Shown one piece after another: positions 38,911 through 49,272 of a DNA stretch of 53,312 nucleotides. Each line of letters opens with the position of its first letter. The stretch's first letter is position 1. Under the pieces are notes generated by a model that was not told the DNA's origin, did no database searches, and saw nothing but the letters and a program-made list of their open reading frames with translations. The position numbers were made by a program, and so were the translations under genes. Source of the DNA: Rhodocyclaceae bacterium (GTDB lineage Bacteria; Pseudomonadota; Gammaproteobacteria; Burkholderiales; Rhodocyclaceae); assembly GCA_026417115.1 (NCBI GenBank), contig JAOADW010000005.1, forward strand, positions 1 to 53,312. Reading direction: 5' to 3'.

Positions 38911-39537
38911 TCAAAACGCGACTATGCCTTGCACAAAGCTTTCGGTGTTGCGCGGCCCGACGATGCGCGCAGTGATGCGATAGTATTGCTGTGCCTCATT
39001 GCTCAAAGCCCAATAGCCATAGTCGCTGCCGCCTTTCGTGCTCGGCGAAACGGTGCCACCTCCCCCCTGATAGGCCGAACAGACGACGCCCGCATCGTTG
39101 GGAAGCCCTGGCTGACTGCACATGCGATTGATGACGAAGGAAGCGGTATATCCCTGCGGCAGACGGTCGGCGCCGACGGCCATCGCCACCATCTGACAAT
39201 TGGCTCGGGCAGCACCGCCCGGCTGCCATTGCACGTCATCGTCCGCAATACTGGCCGTCGCCGCGCCCGTGAGATCACAGCCGTCCCGCCAGCTCGAGTA
39301 GTAGCCAGCCGCTGGCTGATCGCCAGCCAACGCATTCTGATTCTGCGCCGCAAGCCATTCGATCGCCTGCTCGAGCGCCGCATCGCCCGCAGCGATCGTC
39401 GCTTGCTTGAAGGCGAGATTGCCGGCGATCACAAGACCGGTATCGACGGCGCGCATCAAGGCGATGCCCGCCAAGGTGATCCCCACCAATGCGATCAGGG
39501 CCACGAGCAGCACCACTCCACGCTGGTTTCGCTTCAT
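38911..39537 (-). CDS. pilX: Minor pilin PilX
   Basis: A 208-residue minor pilin. The prepilin leader MKRNQRG is followed by VVLLVALIALVGITLAGIALMRA, the hydrophobic N-terminal helix of PilX-type proteins. The usual Glu5 of major pilins is absent, as is normal for PilX. Cys residues in DGCDLTG, RANCQMV, RMCSQPG and VVCSAY probably form disulfides. The ATG overlaps the pilW stop (39534-39537). The order pilW-pilX-pilY1 supports the call. Confidence 0.88.
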   Translation of the reverse strand: MKRNQRGVVLLVALIALVGITLAGIALMRAVDTGLVIAGNLAFKQATIAAGDAALEQAIEWLAAQNQNALAGDQPAAGYYSSWRDGCDLTGAATASIADDDVQWQPGGAARANCQMVAMAVGADRLPQGYTASFVINRMCSQPGLPNDAGVVCSAYQGGGGTVSPSTKGGSDYGYWALSNEAQQYYRITARIVGPRNTESFVQGIVAF

Positions 39538-40610
39538 GGCGCCATCCCCCAAATCACGTTGCGCAAGGGCACGATGGTGGAATAGACCTTGTAGCGATAA
39601 TGGCGCTCGTCGGCCGTGAGGTTGAAGACGGGCGGAGGATCGCCGGCACCCTCGTTTGCCCAGAGCATGAGCGCGGCAGGACTGACTTCCTCCCGCTCGT
39701 ATTGCGTGCTGCGCGCGACGACGGCGATGCGCACGGCGCGGATGCGCGGGATGTCGTTCGCCGTGGGGTTGCTCCAGTTCCCACACGCCGAATCGGCACG
39801 TGCATTGCACCATTGCACCACTTGCGTGCTACCCGCATTGGCGAGGCCATACTGCGCCTGCAGCGTCACGATCTGGTCGACGAGTGGGGTATTTGCTCCC
39901 GTGATCGGATTCGTTTCCTGCAGGCGTTGATTCACGATCTGATAGCGGCGGGAGACGAAGCTACCCAAGTTGATGACGATGTCGCCGATCGTATAGGCCG
40001 GCGCCGTGGCGAAAGCTTGGGAGGGGTTGGGGGGATTGTAGAGGAAGCCTGCGCCTGAATTGTGCTGGAGATTCCATCCATTGCCCGTCAGTTGCGGATC
40101 CTGTGACATCTGCATCAATGTACAGACCTTGTCGGCGTCCTTGCCGGCGACGATGAATACCTGCCCTTCGCGCAATCCTCCCGGATTATCGGCGGTGACG
40201 ATCGAAGAAGGCGTGGGCATATTCTTGACGACGATCGTCGGCACGGCGCCGAAAGAGGTACTCGCATAGACAAGCTCGATGGCGTCGGCGCCATCGCCGC
40301 CGTCGATGATGCGCACAGGCAAGACATTGCCGCCATTGGAAATCGTCGCGCCGCTGTAATAGATATTGACGCCCAAGGGACAAAGCAACCTATTGTTCGC
40401 GAATAGGCCAAAGCCCGCCTGCCGGATGTCGCGCTCGAGCGTCATCAGCGCAATCGCCCCATTGACCTGCGCATCGGCGCCCGCAGAGCTCGTACGCTTG
40501 ACGCCTTCGAAGAGGGCCATCACCTGCTGGATCACGAGAGCGGCAACGAGGCCGATGAGCAAGGCCACCATCAGCTCGACCAAGGTGACGCCGCTTTCTC
40601 TCCGCTTCAT
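39534..40610 (-). CDS. pilW: Minor pilin PilW
   Basis: A 358-residue minor pilin. The class III signal MKRRESG ends before VTLVELMVALLIGLVAALVIQQVM, with Glu5 retained. FEGVKRTSSAGADAQVNGAIALMTLERDIRQAGFGLF is the PilW-type continuation. It is longer than other pilins, as expected for PilW, which with PilV, PilX and FimU/FimT primes pilus assembly. It lies 9 bases after the pilV stop and overlaps pilX by ATGA. Confidence 0.92.
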   Translation of the reverse strand: MKRRESGVTLVELMVALLIGLVAALVIQQVMALFEGVKRTSSAGADAQVNGAIALMTLERDIRQAGFGLFANNRLLCPLGVNIYYSGATISNGGNVLPVRIIDGGDGADAIELVYASTSFGAVPTIVVKNMPTPSSIVTADNPGGLREGQVFIVAGKDADKVCTLMQMSQDPQLTGNGWNLQHNSGAGFLYNPPNPSQAFATAPAYTIGDIVINLGSFVSRRYQIVNQRLQETNPITGANTPLVDQIVTLQAQYGLANAGSTQVVQWCNARADSACGNWSNPTANDIPRIRAVRIAVVARSTQYEREEVSPAALMLWANEGAGDPPPVFNLTADERHYRYKVYSTIVPLRNVIWGMAP

Positions 40611-40619
40611 CTCGCACCT

Positions 40620-40976
40620 CTAGTCGTTTGTGCCAATGACGCCGACGACGGTGAATTCATGCTCGTCTTCCGTACCAGGAATCCGCCAGGCGATCGTTAC
40701 CGTCACACGGCGGCCCTCGACGCTGACGGTGCGCTTGCCCTGCGGCAGGTCGGCAATCGGTGTCTGGGTCTCCACGAGAGCCGAGAGATTGGCGGGATTG
40801 CCCCAGGCTCTTGCCAGGACTTGATTGGCAAGGAAGCTCGCGTCAGCGCGGTATTTGGCGTCGGTCACCGTACGGATGGCCACCCCCTGCATGCCCAGCA
40901 CCGCCAGGATGCCAAAGGAAAAGATCAGCACTGCGATCAAGGCTTCGAGCAACGTTGCGCCCCCTTCTCGCTTCAT
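40620..40976 (-). CDS. pilV: Minor pilin PilV
   Basis: A 118-residue minor pilin with prepilin leader MKREGG, then ATLLEALIAVLIFSFGILAVLGMQ. Glu5 is in position. The segment GMQGVAIRTVTDAKYRADASFLANQVLARAW is the normal PilV continuation. The protein is short for the family. The start overlaps the fimT stop by ATGA (40973-40976). Longer frames through fimT do not resemble pilin and are rejected. Confidence 0.9.
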   Translation of the reverse strand: MKREGGATLLEALIAVLIFSFGILAVLGMQGVAIRTVTDAKYRADASFLANQVLARAWGNPANLSALVETQTPIADLPQGKRTVSVEGRRVTVTIAWRIPGTEDEHEFTVVGVIGTND

Positions 40977-41503
40977 GGGCACCTCCGCACATCGTCGGCC
41001 GCAGTGACATTCGGATCGCAAAAGACGATCTGGCCGCCCATGCCGACCACGAGCCGGAGATTTCGCGTGCGCTCGGGCGGCAGCACGGCGGCAGGCAGAT
41101 CGAGATCGATGCGGTCGATGGAAGGACTCCCGTCGAGGTTCGCCACGCGCCGTCCGAGGCCATCGAAGCTCACGATGCTCGTGCCATTGGGTGTAGTCGT
41201 CGCCACCACGTCGGCGCTGCCCTCCGCCGCCGCCCGCTGCTGGATCACTTCTCCAGCCTGCGTGCGCACGACAAAGCCCGTTCCTGGCCCCAACGCGAAT
41301 TCGACGATGGCGTTGCGCCGCACGGCTTCCATGCGCGCCAGCTGCAAACCCGCGAGCAGGCTTTCGCCGGCCGTGCGGATGCGGCTGTTGGCGAGCCAAT
41401 CGCCGATCGCCGGCGCAGCGAGCACGAGCAGGATCGCCACGAGCGCCACCACGATCAAGCCCTCGATCAACGACACGCCCCGTGGTCGGGTTTCGTTCAG
41501 CAT
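40973..41503 (-). CDS. fimT: Minor pilin FimT/GspH type
   Basis: A 176-residue minor pilin. The leader MLNETRPRG is followed by VSLIEGLIVVALVAILLVLAAPAIGDWL. The LASRIRTAGESLLAGLQLARMEAVRRN-like segment (here ANSRIRTAGESLLAGLQLARM) is the conserved region of the GspH/FimT domain. It overlaps pilE by 7 bases and pilV by ATGA. It probably initiates pilus assembly together with PilVWX and PilY1. Confidence 0.9.
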   Translation of the reverse strand: MLNETRPRGVSLIEGLIVVALVAILLVLAAPAIGDWLANSRIRTAGESLLAGLQLARMEAVRRNAIVEFALGPGTGFVVRTQAGEVIQQRAAAEGSADVVATTTPNGTSIVSFDGLGRRVANLDGSPSIDRIDLDLPAAVLPPERTRNLRLVVGMGGQIVFCDPNVTAADDVRRCP

Positions 41504-41892
41504 TGCCCCCCCGCGCGTATCACCCAGCAGGTGGCATTGTTGCCCCAGGGCGTGTTCGAAGAGCGAGTGTTGGCCTCATTGATCGAATAGCTAAACCCGT
41601 TCATCACGCCTTGGCCTGTGGCCGTGATCGTGAAGGTGTTGGCCGTCGTCGTGCAGGCGAAGGTGAAACGCGGCGTGTTCGCTGGGCAGGGGGCGCCCAC
41701 ATAGGTGCGGTTGTCTTGGAACCATTGTTCCATCGCGATGCGCCCCTGGCCAAGCGCCGCCGTCGCTTCCGGCACATAGCCCCGCCGCACGTAATCGCGA
41801 TAAGTCGGATAAGCGATCGAGGCGAGAATCGCCACGACGACCACGGCGATCATTAGTTCGATGAGTGTAAACCCGCGCTGAGTGTTTCGCAT
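41497..41892 (-). CDS. pilE: Type IV pilin PilE-like minor pilin
   Basis: A 131-residue pilin with leader MRNTQRG and N-terminal helix FTLIELMIAVVVVAILASIAYPTYRDYVRR, the classical Phe1, Glu5 pattern. TEAT-like PEATAALGQGRIAMEQWFQDNRTY follows, as in PilE-type minor pilins. Cys residues near the C-terminus (CTTT and TCWVI) could form the D-region disulfide. A GAGGAGGAC ribosome site supports the start. It is the first gene of the minor-pilin operon. Because it sits with pilVWXY1, it is more likely the minor pilin than the main subunit. Confidence 0.9.
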   Translation of the reverse strand: MRNTQRGFTLIELMIAVVVVAILASIAYPTYRDYVRRGYVPEATAALGQGRIAMEQWFQDNRTYVGAPCPANTPRFTFACTTTANTFTITATGQGVMNGFSYSINEANTRSSNTPWGNNATCWVIRAGGQC

Positions 41893-41981
41893 CACAGTCC
41901 TCCTCTTCGCAGGATAGGCATCCCATCGCTGCATGCAAGCCCATGCCGACGAGCGGCGCCTTTCGCCCGACGAACGGCGCC

Positions 41982-42899
41982 TCAATCGAAGCGCGGCATG
42001 GGAAAAGCGACGTTTTCTTCCACGCCGGAAAGCGTCTCGATCGTCTGCGCGCCGAGCTTGCGCAGCATGGCGGCGACCTCTTCCACCAAGGATTCCGGCG
42101 CGGAAGCGCCCGCCGTGACACCTACCGTTTGACAACCCGCCAACCAGGCGGGGTCGATGTCATGTGCGCCATCGATCAGGTAAGCGCGCGTGCCCATGCG
42201 CTCCGCGGTTTCCCGCAGACGATTGGAATTGGAGCTTGCGCGCGAGCCGACGACTAGAATCACTTCGCAAAGCCGCGCGAGCTTTTTCACGGCGTCTTGG
42301 CGGTTTTGCGTCGCATAACAAATGTCGTCCTTTTTGGGCCCCTGAATCGCGGGATAGCGGCGCTTCAAGGCCGCGACGATCTCGGCCGCATCATCGACCG
42401 AAAGCGTCGTCTGCGTCACATAGGCAAGCGGTGTCGCCGCGTCGAAAGGGAGTCTTTCCACGTCGGCCAAGGTTTCGATGAGATGCGCATGTCCTGGAAT
42501 CTGGCCCATGGTGCCTTCGACTTCGGGATGCCCCCGATGGCCGATCATGATCACCTCGCGTCCGTTGCGCACGTGCCGCTCGACCTCGATATGCACCTTG
42601 GTCACGAGCGGGCAGGTGGCGTCGAAGACGCGCAATTTTCGCCGCGCTGCTTCCGCGACCACCGCCTTGGGCACGCCATGGGCGGAAAAGATCACGGTTG
42701 CGCCGTCCGGCACGGCGTCGAGCGTCTCGACGAATACCGCTCCTTGGGCCCTGAGGCTATCGACGACGAAGCGGTTATGGACGACCTCATGGCGCACATA
42801 GATGGGCGCACCTAGCTTTCGAAGCGCGGTCTCGACGATTGCGATGGCACGTTCGACGCCGGCGCAAAACCCCCGCGGTTTGGCGAGCAAGACCTTCAT
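41982..42899 (-). CDS. ispH: 4-hydroxy-3-methylbut-2-enyl diphosphate reductase
   Basis: Last step of the MEP isoprenoid pathway, making IPP and DMAPP; an iron-sulfur enzyme. The protein has 305 residues. It has Cys12 in [14 protein letters not shown], a Cys in DATCPLV and the conserved FeS-ligand region [11 protein letters not shown] followed by [17 protein letters not shown] and HRGHPEVEG are also diagnostic. It overlaps the FKBP-type gene upstream by ATGA and is followed after 89 bases by pilE. The operon order lspA-fkpB-ispH is widespread in proteobacteria. Confidence 0.97.
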   Translation of the reverse strand: MKVLLAKPRGFCAGVERAIAIVETALRKLGAPIYVRHEVVHNRFVVDSLRAQGAVFVETLDAVPDGATVIFSAHGVPKAVVAEAARRKLRVFDATCPLVTKVHIEVERHVRNGREVIMIGHRGHPEVEGTMGQIPGHAHLIETLADVERLPFDAATPLAYVTQTTLSVDDAAEIVAALKRRYPAIQGPKKDDICYATQNRQDAVKKLARLCEVILVVGSRASSNSNRLRETAERMGTRAYLIDGAHDIDPAWLAGCQTVGVTAGASAPESLVEEVAAMLRKLGAQTIETLSGVEENVAFPMPRFD

Positions 42900-43324
42900 G
42901 AAAGGACTCCAATGACTTCGACCTCGAAGCGGATCGCGCAACCGGCAAGGGGGTGATTGAAATCGACGAGCGCGCACTCTGCGTCGAGCGCGCGGATCAG
43001 CCCCATGTATTTTTCGCCATTTGGCGCCGCAAATTCGACGAAAGCATGAAGACTTGCCTCCGCAGGCAGTTCGCGCCTGGCGATGCGCTGCGTCAGTGCG
43101 GGATTTCTCACGCCGAAGGCCTGCTCGGGTTCGAGGAGGAAAACGAAACGCTCGCCAACCGGCAAATCGATGAGGCAGGCCTCCAAGGTGGGCGCAAGCT
43201 CGCCGGCCCCCAGCTGCAACGTTGCCGGCGCCGCGTCGAAAGTCGACAGGAACTCGACGCCCTCGGTGGTAGCGATCCGATAATGCAGCGTGATCAGGCT
43301 ATGGGGGCGCACGCGTTCGCTCAT
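42896..43324 (-). CDS. fkpB: FKBP-type peptidyl-prolyl isomerase, SlpA/FkpB type
   Basis: A 142-residue peptidyl-prolyl cis-trans isomerase and chaperone of the SlyD/SlpA group. The FKBP part is split by an inserted IF domain: [13 protein letters not shown] ... [35 protein letters not shown] is followed by the chaperone flap and then [22 protein letters not shown], ending the FKBP fold. No signal peptide is present. It is coupled by ATGA overlaps to lspA and ispH, the standard context. The frame is open far upstream inside lspA, but translation should begin at MSERV. Confidence 0.92.
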   Translation of the reverse strand: MSERVRPHSLITLHYRIATTEGVEFLSTFDAAPATLQLGAGELAPTLEACLIDLPVGERFVFLLEPEQAFGVRNPALTQRIARRELPAEASLHAFVEFAAPNGEKYMGLIRALDAECALVDFNHPLAGCAIRFEVEVIGVLS

Positions 43325-43806
43325 GAGGAAGGCCCGCGGCGGGCGTTGAGAAACGCATGCAAGAAGAGCAAGGCGACGCCGAGGGTGATCGCGGCATCGG
43401 CCATGTTGAAAGCCGGCCAGTGCCAGCCCGCGTAGTGGAAATCGAAAAAATCGACGACGGCGCCAAAGCGCAGCCGATCGATGAGGTTGCCCACCGCACC
43501 GCCCAGGATCAGGGCAAAGGCCGCCGGTTGGAGGCGCTCCTCTGCATGTCGGCGAATCAAGAGGCCAAGCCAGAGAGACACGCCGATGGCGAGCGCGCTG
43601 AAAAACCATCTTTGCCAGCCGCCTGCATCGGCGAGCAGGGAAAACGACGCGCCCGGATTCATGACCAGTACGAGGTTGAAGAAAGGAGTCAGCGTCAGCG
43701 TTTCGCCGTCATGGAAACGCGCGAGCACCCAAGCCTTGCTTGCCTGATCGAGGCAAACGACCGCCCCTGCCAGGCCATACCAACGCAAACTTGCCCGCTT
43801 ATGCAT
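43321..43806 (-). CDS. lspA: Lipoprotein signal peptidase
   Basis: Cleaves the signal peptide of diacylglyceryl-modified prolipoproteins; an aspartyl protease with four membrane helices. The protein has 161 residues. The catalytic Asp pair is in [11 protein letters not shown] and [20 protein letters not shown] corresponds to the NxGAAFS motif, with Ser in place of the usual Ala. It overlaps ileS by 8 bases and fkpB by 4. The start at 43806 ([11 protein letters not shown]) matches family length. Confidence 0.95.
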   Translation of the reverse strand: MHKRASLRWYGLAGAVVCLDQASKAWVLARFHDGETLTLTPFFNLVLVMNPGASFSLLADAGGWQRWFFSALAIGVSLWLGLLIRRHAEERLQPAAFALILGGAVGNLIDRLRFGAVVDFFDFHYAGWHWPAFNMADAAITLGVALLFLHAFLNARRGPSS

Positions 43807-46594
43807 AATGGCGCTGTTCGCCTTCGCCGAAGAGATTTTCCGCGCAACGCGCGCAAAGCTCGGGATGTTCCCCGGCATGCACATGACGGCCAACGTCCGC
43901 GCGCCAATGCCAGCAGCGCGCGCATTTGCGATGGGCGCTCGGTGCGACCTGGATCGTCAGTCCCCCGGCCTCCTCGACGACTTTGGCCTGCGAGGTGATG
44001 AATACGAATTTGAGATCCTCGCCCAGGCGAGAAAGGATCGCGTAGGCATCGCCATACGCCCTGATCTCGACCTCGGCCTGCAGCGAAGAACCGATGCGTC
44101 CCTCCGCACGCACCGTTTCGATCGCCTTCATGACTTCGTCGCGAACGATGCGAATCGTACGCCAGCGGGCCTTGAGGTCTTCCGCCTCCTCGATCTCGGG
44201 CAGTGCATGCCAGGTTTCGAGCATCACGCTCTCGCGCCCGAGAACCTGCCAGACCTCCTCAGCGGTAAAAGCGAGGATCGGCGCCATGAGCTTGACGAGG
44301 GACTGCACCAGATGCCACAGCGCCGATTGCGCCGAGCGCCGCGGTTTTCCCTTCGCTGGCGTGGTATAGAGCCGATCTTTGAGGACGTCGAGCCAGAAAG
44401 CCGAGAGATCTTCGCTACAGAAATTGACGAGCCGCTGCACGACCTTGTGGAATTCATACCGCTCGTAGTCGGCTAGGCATGCCTGTTGTAGCTCGTGCGC
44501 GAGCGCCAATACATAGCGATCGATCTCGAGCCATTCGGAAACCGGCAGCATGTCGTGCTCGGCATCGAAATCGGCGGTATTGGCGAGCATGAATTTCAAG
44601 GTATTGCGCAGCCGACGATAGGCTTCCACGACACGATCGAGGATTTCCTTCGAGATCGAGAGTTCGCCCGCATAGTCGGTCGCCGCCACCCAAAGGCGCA
44701 GGATCTCAGCGCCGAGCTTGTCGGCCACTTCCTGCGGCGCGATCACGTTGCCCTTCGATTTCGACATCTTCTGGCCCTTCCCATCGACGACGAAACCATG
44801 GGTGAGCAAGCCCCGATAAGGGGCACGGCCATCGAGCGCGCAGCCGGTCAAAAGGCTCGAATGAAACCAGCCGCGATGCTGGTCGGAGCCTTCGAGGTAG
44901 AGATCCGCCGGATACGCACAGTCGTCTCGATGGGAGCCGCGCATCACGGTGCGATGGGTGGTGCCCGAATCGAACCAAACGTCGAGCGTGTCATGCATTT
45001 TTTCGTAACGCTCGGCCTCCTCGCCGAGGAGTTCGCGCGCATCGAGCGCGAACCACGCCTCGATGCCCTCACGCTCGACCCGACGTGCGACCTCTTCGAT
45101 GAGCTCCAAGGTGCGCGGATGCGGTTCGCCCGTCGTCTTGTCGAGGAAGAAAGGTATCGGCACACCCCAATTGCGCTGACGCGAAACGCACCAGTCCGGA
45201 CGATTGGCGATCATCGCGGCAAGCCGCGCCTTCCCCCATGCGGGATAGAAACGCGTCGCCTCCACCGCCGCGAGCGCGAGATCGCGCAGACTCTTGCCGT
45301 CCGCCGCCGGCCTATCCATGCTGATGAACCATTGCGTGGTCGCGCGCAACACGACCGGCGTCTTGTGCCGCCAACAATGCATATAGCTGTGCTGGATCTC
45401 GCTGGATGCCAAAAGGCGTCCCTCTAACGCCAGCCTTTCGATGATGGCGGCGTTGGCCTCCCAGACATTCATGCCGCCGAAATATTCGAGCTGCGGTGAA
45501 AAACGTCCATCGCCTTCGACCAGGACGAGAATTTCGTCGTTGCGACGGCCGGCGCGGCGCCAGCACTCATAGTCTTCGACGCCATGCGCAGGCGCGGAAT
45601 GGACGATGCCCGTGCCTGCGTCGAGCGTCACGTAATCGCCGAGATAGACGGGAGAAATCCGCTCATAAAGCGGATGGCGGAATTCCAGGCGATCGAGTGC
45701 GAGCCCGCGGCAGGCGCCGAGCACACGGCCTGCGAGGCCATAGCGCGACAGCGCCGTCTCGCGCAGTTCCGCCGCGAGGAGCAAGACGCCTTTTTCCGTT
45801 TCCACCAGCTCATAGACGAAATCAGGATGAACGTTGAGCGCTTGATTGCCTGGGATGGTCCACGGCGTGGTGGTCCAGATCACGGCGAAAACGGGCTTTT
45901 TCGGTGGCGCCGCAAGCTCGAAGGCCGCGGCAAGCCGCGCGCTTTCCTCCTCCCTGAGCGGAAACGCGACGTCGATCGCCGGGCTCTTCTTGTCAGCGTA
46001 TTCGACCTCCGCTTCGGCAAGCGCCGAGCCGCACTCAAAACACCAATTGACGGGTTTGAGCCCCTTGAACAAGAAACCGCGGCGGTAAAGCTCTGCCAGT
46101 GCGCGAATCTCGTCGGCTTCGACCTTGAACGCCATCGTCTTGTAGGGATGCTCCCAGTCGCCCAGCACGCCAAGACGGATGAAGTCCCGCATCTGCCGCT
46201 GGATCTGCTCCTCGGCATAGGCGCGACAAAGCCGACGCGCTTCGGAAGCCGGCAAGTGTTTGCCATGGATCTTCTCGATTTGATGCTCGATCGGCAAACC
46301 ATGGCAGTCCCATCCCGGCACATAGGGCGCATCGAACCCAGCCAGGGTCTTCATGCGCACGATGATGTCCTTGAGGATCTTATTGACCGCATGACCGATA
46401 TGGATGTCGCCATTGGCATAAGGCGGACCATCATGCAGGACGAACCGTGGTCTGCCGCGGCAGACCTCGCGGATGCGCGCATAGAGTTTTTTCTCTTGCC
46501 AAGCACGCACCCAACCGGGCTCGCGGCGAGCGAGGTCGCCGCGCATCGGAAAAGGCGTATCGGGCATGTTGAGCGTGTGTCTGTAATCAGCCAT
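43799..46594 (-). CDS. ileS: Isoleucyl-tRNA synthetase
   Basis: Charges tRNA-Ile. The protein has 931 residues, the expected bacterial length. The class I signatures are [11 protein letters not shown] (HIGH) and [12 protein letters not shown] (KMSKS). The C-terminal zinc finger [12 protein letters not shown] ... CARCAENL is intact. The CP1 editing domain ([19 protein letters not shown]) is present. It overlaps the end of ribF by 8 bases and lspA by 8, so the four genes ribF-ileS-lspA-fkpB are tightly coupled. Confidence 0.98.
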   Translation of the reverse strand: MADYRHTLNMPDTPFPMRGDLARREPGWVRAWQEKKLYARIREVCRGRPRFVLHDGPPYANGDIHIGHAVNKILKDIIVRMKTLAGFDAPYVPGWDCHGLPIEHQIEKIHGKHLPASEARRLCRAYAEEQIQRQMRDFIRLGVLGDWEHPYKTMAFKVEADEIRALAELYRRGFLFKGLKPVNWCFECGSALAEAEVEYADKKSPAIDVAFPLREEESARLAAAFELAAPPKKPVFAVIWTTTPWTIPGNQALNVHPDFVYELVETEKGVLLLAAELRETALSRYGLAGRVLGACRGLALDRLEFRHPLYERISPVYLGDYVTLDAGTGIVHSAPAHGVEDYECWRRAGRRNDEILVLVEGDGRFSPQLEYFGGMNVWEANAAIIERLALEGRLLASSEIQHSYMHCWRHKTPVVLRATTQWFISMDRPAADGKSLRDLALAAVEATRFYPAWGKARLAAMIANRPDWCVSRQRNWGVPIPFFLDKTTGEPHPRTLELIEEVARRVEREGIEAWFALDARELLGEEAERYEKMHDTLDVWFDSGTTHRTVMRGSHRDDCAYPADLYLEGSDQHRGWFHSSLLTGCALDGRAPYRGLLTHGFVVDGKGQKMSKSKGNVIAPQEVADKLGAEILRLWVAATDYAGELSISKEILDRVVEAYRRLRNTLKFMLANTADFDAEHDMLPVSEWLEIDRYVLALAHELQQACLADYERYEFHKVVQRLVNFCSEDLSAFWLDVLKDRLYTTPAKGKPRRSAQSALWHLVQSLVKLMAPILAFTAEEVWQVLGRESVMLETWHALPEIEEAEDLKARWRTIRIVRDEVMKAIETVRAEGRIGSSLQAEVEIRAYGDAYAILSRLGEDLKFVFITSQAKVVEEAGGLTIQVAPSAHRKCARCWHWRADVGRHVHAGEHPELCARCAENLFGEGEQRHYA

Positions 46595-47528
46595 GATGCA
46601 TTTGCGCCTGCGAAAAATAATGCCTGACGGCGTCGATGTCACGCGCGATCTGCACAGCAAGCGCCTCCAGCGAAGCGAACTTCATCTCGTCGCGCAGTTT
46701 GTGCAAGAAATGCACGGTAACATGAGCGCCATAAATGTCGCGATCGAAATCGAAAAGATGCACTTCCAAGATGGGCGCGAGCCCCTCTCCCAAGGTCGGG
46801 CGCACGCCCAGGCTCGCAGCGCCCGGCAAATGGCGCTTGTCGAGGCCAGAAACGGTAACGGCAAAGACGCCTGAGAGCGCTAGCCGCTTTCTTTTGAGCT
46901 GGATGTTGGCCGTCGGCCAGCCTAGCCTGCGGCCGAGCTTCTCGCCGTGAATCACGCGCCCAGAAATGCCATACGGGCGGCCCAGCAAGCGCGCCGCATG
47001 CGCCAGATCTCCCGCCGCCAAGGCTTCCCGCACGGCCGAGCTCGAAACGCGCTCGCCATCGATTTCGATCGTCGACATGGATTCGACGGCAAACCCGTAA
47101 CGCCGTCCGGCCTCGACGAGCATCGCGAAATCGCCGCGCCGTCCCTGGCCGAAACGAAAGTCGTCGCCGACGATCAGGTAACGGACTGCCAGCCCCTTTA
47201 CGAGCACGCGCTCGATGAAGGCCTCGGCCGAAAGCGAGGCCAACCTGCGCGAAAAATGCAGAAGGAAGACCTCATCGACGCCACATGCGTCGAAAAGGCC
47301 CAGCTTTTCCCGCAGGCTCGTCAGGCGCGCCGGCGCTGCCTCGGGATTGATGAGTTCGCGCGGATGCGGCTCGAAGGTCATCACTGCTGCGGGCAGCGTG
47401 AGTTCACGTGCTTTCGCCGCCAGTCGCGCAAGCAAAGACTGATGTCCCAGATGCACGCCATCGAAATTGCCGATGGCAAGCACACGGGACGAGTGGGCGA
47501 CAGAAGGGATCGTGCGATGCAGCAACAT
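46587..47528 (-). CDS. ribF: Bifunctional riboflavin kinase / FAD synthetase
   Basis: Makes FMN and FAD from riboflavin. The protein has 313 residues. The N-terminal FAD synthetase half has [16 protein letters not shown] (nucleotidyltransferase HxGH motif) and [17 protein letters not shown]. The C-terminal kinase half has [20 protein letters not shown] with the PTAN motif. It precedes ileS with an 8-base overlap, the common order. The start [18 protein letters not shown] is at the usual place. Confidence 0.96.
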   Translation of the reverse strand: MLLHRTIPSVAHSSRVLAIGNFDGVHLGHQSLLARLAAKARELTLPAAVMTFEPHPRELINPEAAPARLTSLREKLGLFDACGVDEVFLLHFSRRLASLSAEAFIERVLVKGLAVRYLIVGDDFRFGQGRRGDFAMLVEAGRRYGFAVESMSTIEIDGERVSSSAVREALAAGDLAHAARLLGRPYGISGRVIHGEKLGRRLGWPTANIQLKRKRLALSGVFAVTVSGLDKRHLPGAASLGVRPTLGEGLAPILEVHLFDFDRDIYGAHVTVHFLHKLRDEMKFASLEALAVQIARDIDAVRHYFSQAQMHHG

Positions 47529-47563
47529 GGGAGCGCCGAAGGGGAAATGCGGATTCTATCCCC

Positions 47564-48805
47564 TTACAAGCGCGCAAGCTTGCTCCTCGCCAATTGGGGA
47601 TTGTCTGCGAGATAGCGGCGCATGCCGGCAAGCAAGGCTTCCGCCATGCGTTCCTGGTACCCTTCGTCTATGAGCCGCCTTTCCTCTTCTGGGTTGGAAA
47701 TGAAGGCCGTCTCGACGAGGATCGAAGGAATGTCGGGCGCCTTGAGCACGGCAAATCCTGCTTGCTCGACGTAGTTCTTGTGCAAGGTGTTGATGGCGCC
47801 GATTTCTTCGAGCACCGCGCGCGCGAGCTTCAAGCTATCGTTGATCGTGGCCGTCTGCGAAAGGTCGAACAAGGTCTTCGCCAAATGCGCATCTTTGCTC
47901 GCGAGATTGACGCCGCCGATGAGATCCGCCGCGTTTTCGCGATTGGCGAGCCAACGCGCGGCCGACGAAGAGGCCCCCGTCTCGGACAAGACGAACACCG
48001 AAGAACCCCGCGCGCTCGGCTTGAACCAGGCATCGGCATGGATCGAGACAAAGAGATCGGCTTTCACGCGCCGAGCCTTCGCCACGCGCTCCGCGAGCGG
48101 CACGAAATAATCGCCATCGCGCGTAAGATACGCGCGCATGTTGGGCAGTGCGTCGATGCGCGCCTTCAAACGCTTGGCGATCGCGAGCGTCACGTCCTTT
48201 TCACGGCTGCCGGCGGCGCCGATCGCGCCGGGGTCTTCGCCTCCGTGGCCAGGATCCAAAGCGACGAGAAAAGTCGGCGTCGCCGCAGGCGCACCGGCGG
48301 AGCCGAGCTTGCCCTCCTTCTCGAGAAACGCCATCAAGGGATCGATCGGTTCGCTCGGGTAAAGATCCATCACCAGGCGGTGGCCATATTGGCCCGCCGG
48401 CGGCGCCACGAAAAGCTGCGGCTTCACCTCGCCTTTGAGCTCGATCACCAAACGCGCGACCCCTGGTTTGAAGCGGCCGGCACGGATACGCTTGATATAG
48501 GGATCGCTCGCGGAAATCTTCTCCGGCAACGAAGCCAACACCGAATCGAATTCCACCTCGGCGAGATCGACGACGAGACGGTCTGGATCACGCAGGGTGA
48601 GGAACGAGTAACTCACGGGACGATCGTATTCGAGCGTCACGCGCGTGTATTCGGCAGCGGGCCACACGCGCACGGCAAGCAACGCCGGAGCTCTTTCCAA
48701 CATGCGCGCGCCCACAGGGCGCAGCGCAATCAGCAAGCTCACGCCGAGCAATCTCGCCAGCCAAGCGCGTCGAGCCGCGCCTTCAGCGCCGAAAGCCATG
48801 TCCAT
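47564..48805 (-). CDS. amiC: N-acetylmuramoyl-L-alanine amidase AmiC type
   Basis: Splits daughter-cell peptidoglycan by cutting the lactyl-amide bond. The protein has 413 residues. A signal region with a twin-Arg (ARRAWLARLLGVSLLIA) suggests Tat export, as known for AmiC. An AMIN domain covers about residues 40-145 (VRVWPAAEYTRVTLEYDRPV). The zinc-dependent Amidase_3 domain follows (LVALDPGHGGEDPGAIG; SIHADAWF; ILVETAFISNPEEE). The start at 48805 overlaps tsaE by 67 bases. This is long, but it is needed for the signal peptide; a start at 48703 would lose it. It follows tsaE as usual. Confidence 0.93.
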   Translation of the reverse strand: MDMAFGAEGAARRAWLARLLGVSLLIALRPVGARMLERAPALLAVRVWPAAEYTRVTLEYDRPVSYSFLTLRDPDRLVVDLAEVEFDSVLASLPEKISASDPYIKRIRAGRFKPGVARLVIELKGEVKPQLFVAPPAGQYGHRLVMDLYPSEPIDPLMAFLEKEGKLGSAGAPAATPTFLVALDPGHGGEDPGAIGAAGSREKDVTLAIAKRLKARIDALPNMRAYLTRDGDYFVPLAERVAKARRVKADLFVSIHADAWFKPSARGSSVFVLSETGASSSAARWLANRENAADLIGGVNLASKDAHLAKTLFDLSQTATINDSLKLARAVLEEIGAINTLHKNYVEQAGFAVLKAPDIPSILVETAFISNPEEERRLIDEGYQERMAEALLAGMRRYLADNPQLARSKLARL

Positions 48806-49272
48806 CCCCGCTCGCTGACGGCCTCGATGCGCGCTCGACGCCCGCCGCCCTCATACGCAAGGCGCACCACGAGATCAGCGCCCGGCAAATAAGGGCGCGC
48901 TTTCTCGGGCCATTCGACGAGACAAACCCCCGCGCCGCTGAAACAGTCGTCAAGCCCCGCATCGAGAAACTCTTCTGGTTTGCTGAACCGATAAAAATCA
49001 AGGTGATAAAAGTGTAATCCAGAAATTACGTGAACTTCAAGCAGTGTATAGGTCGGGCTCTTGACGGGCTCGCTCGCGTTGATTTTGCGCAACAATCCAG
49101 TCACGAGCGTGGTCTTGCCAGCGCCCAGATCGCCTTCGAGATAGATCACGGCCGGCGGCGCCGGCTGCGGAGGCAAGACCGACGCCAGGGCGGCGCCCAA
49201 GGCGACGGTGGCCTCTACATCGGCAAGCACACAGGCAAGGGCGTTATCATCGGTTGAATGAGAGACTGGCAT
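48739..49272 (-). CDS. tsaE: tRNA threonylcarbamoyladenosine biosynthesis ATPase TsaE
   Basis: ATPase supporting t6A37 synthesis with TsaB and TsaD. The protein has 177 residues. Walker A is LEGDLGAGKTT, with SPTYTLLEVH and HLDFYRF as the other conserved stretches, followed by LVEWPEKA. The start at 49272 overlaps the start of the divergent queG by 15 bases, so a slightly later start is also possible. It lies directly upstream of amiC, the classical neighbourhood. Confidence 0.95.
   Translation of the reverse strand: MPVSHSTDDNALACVLADVEATVALGAALASVLPPQPAPPAVIYLEGDLGAGKTTLVTGLLRKINASEPVKSPTYTLLEVHVISGLHFYHLDFYRFSKPEEFLDAGLDDCFSGAGVCLVEWPEKARPYLPGADLVVRLAYEGGGRRARIEAVSERGWTWLSALKARLDALGWRDCSA

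Noticed and set aside
41947-41982. 15-base direct repeat (one mismatch) between ispH and pilE
   Set aside because: Only two copies with a 21-base period, overlapping the ispH end; probably chance in GC-rich sequence.
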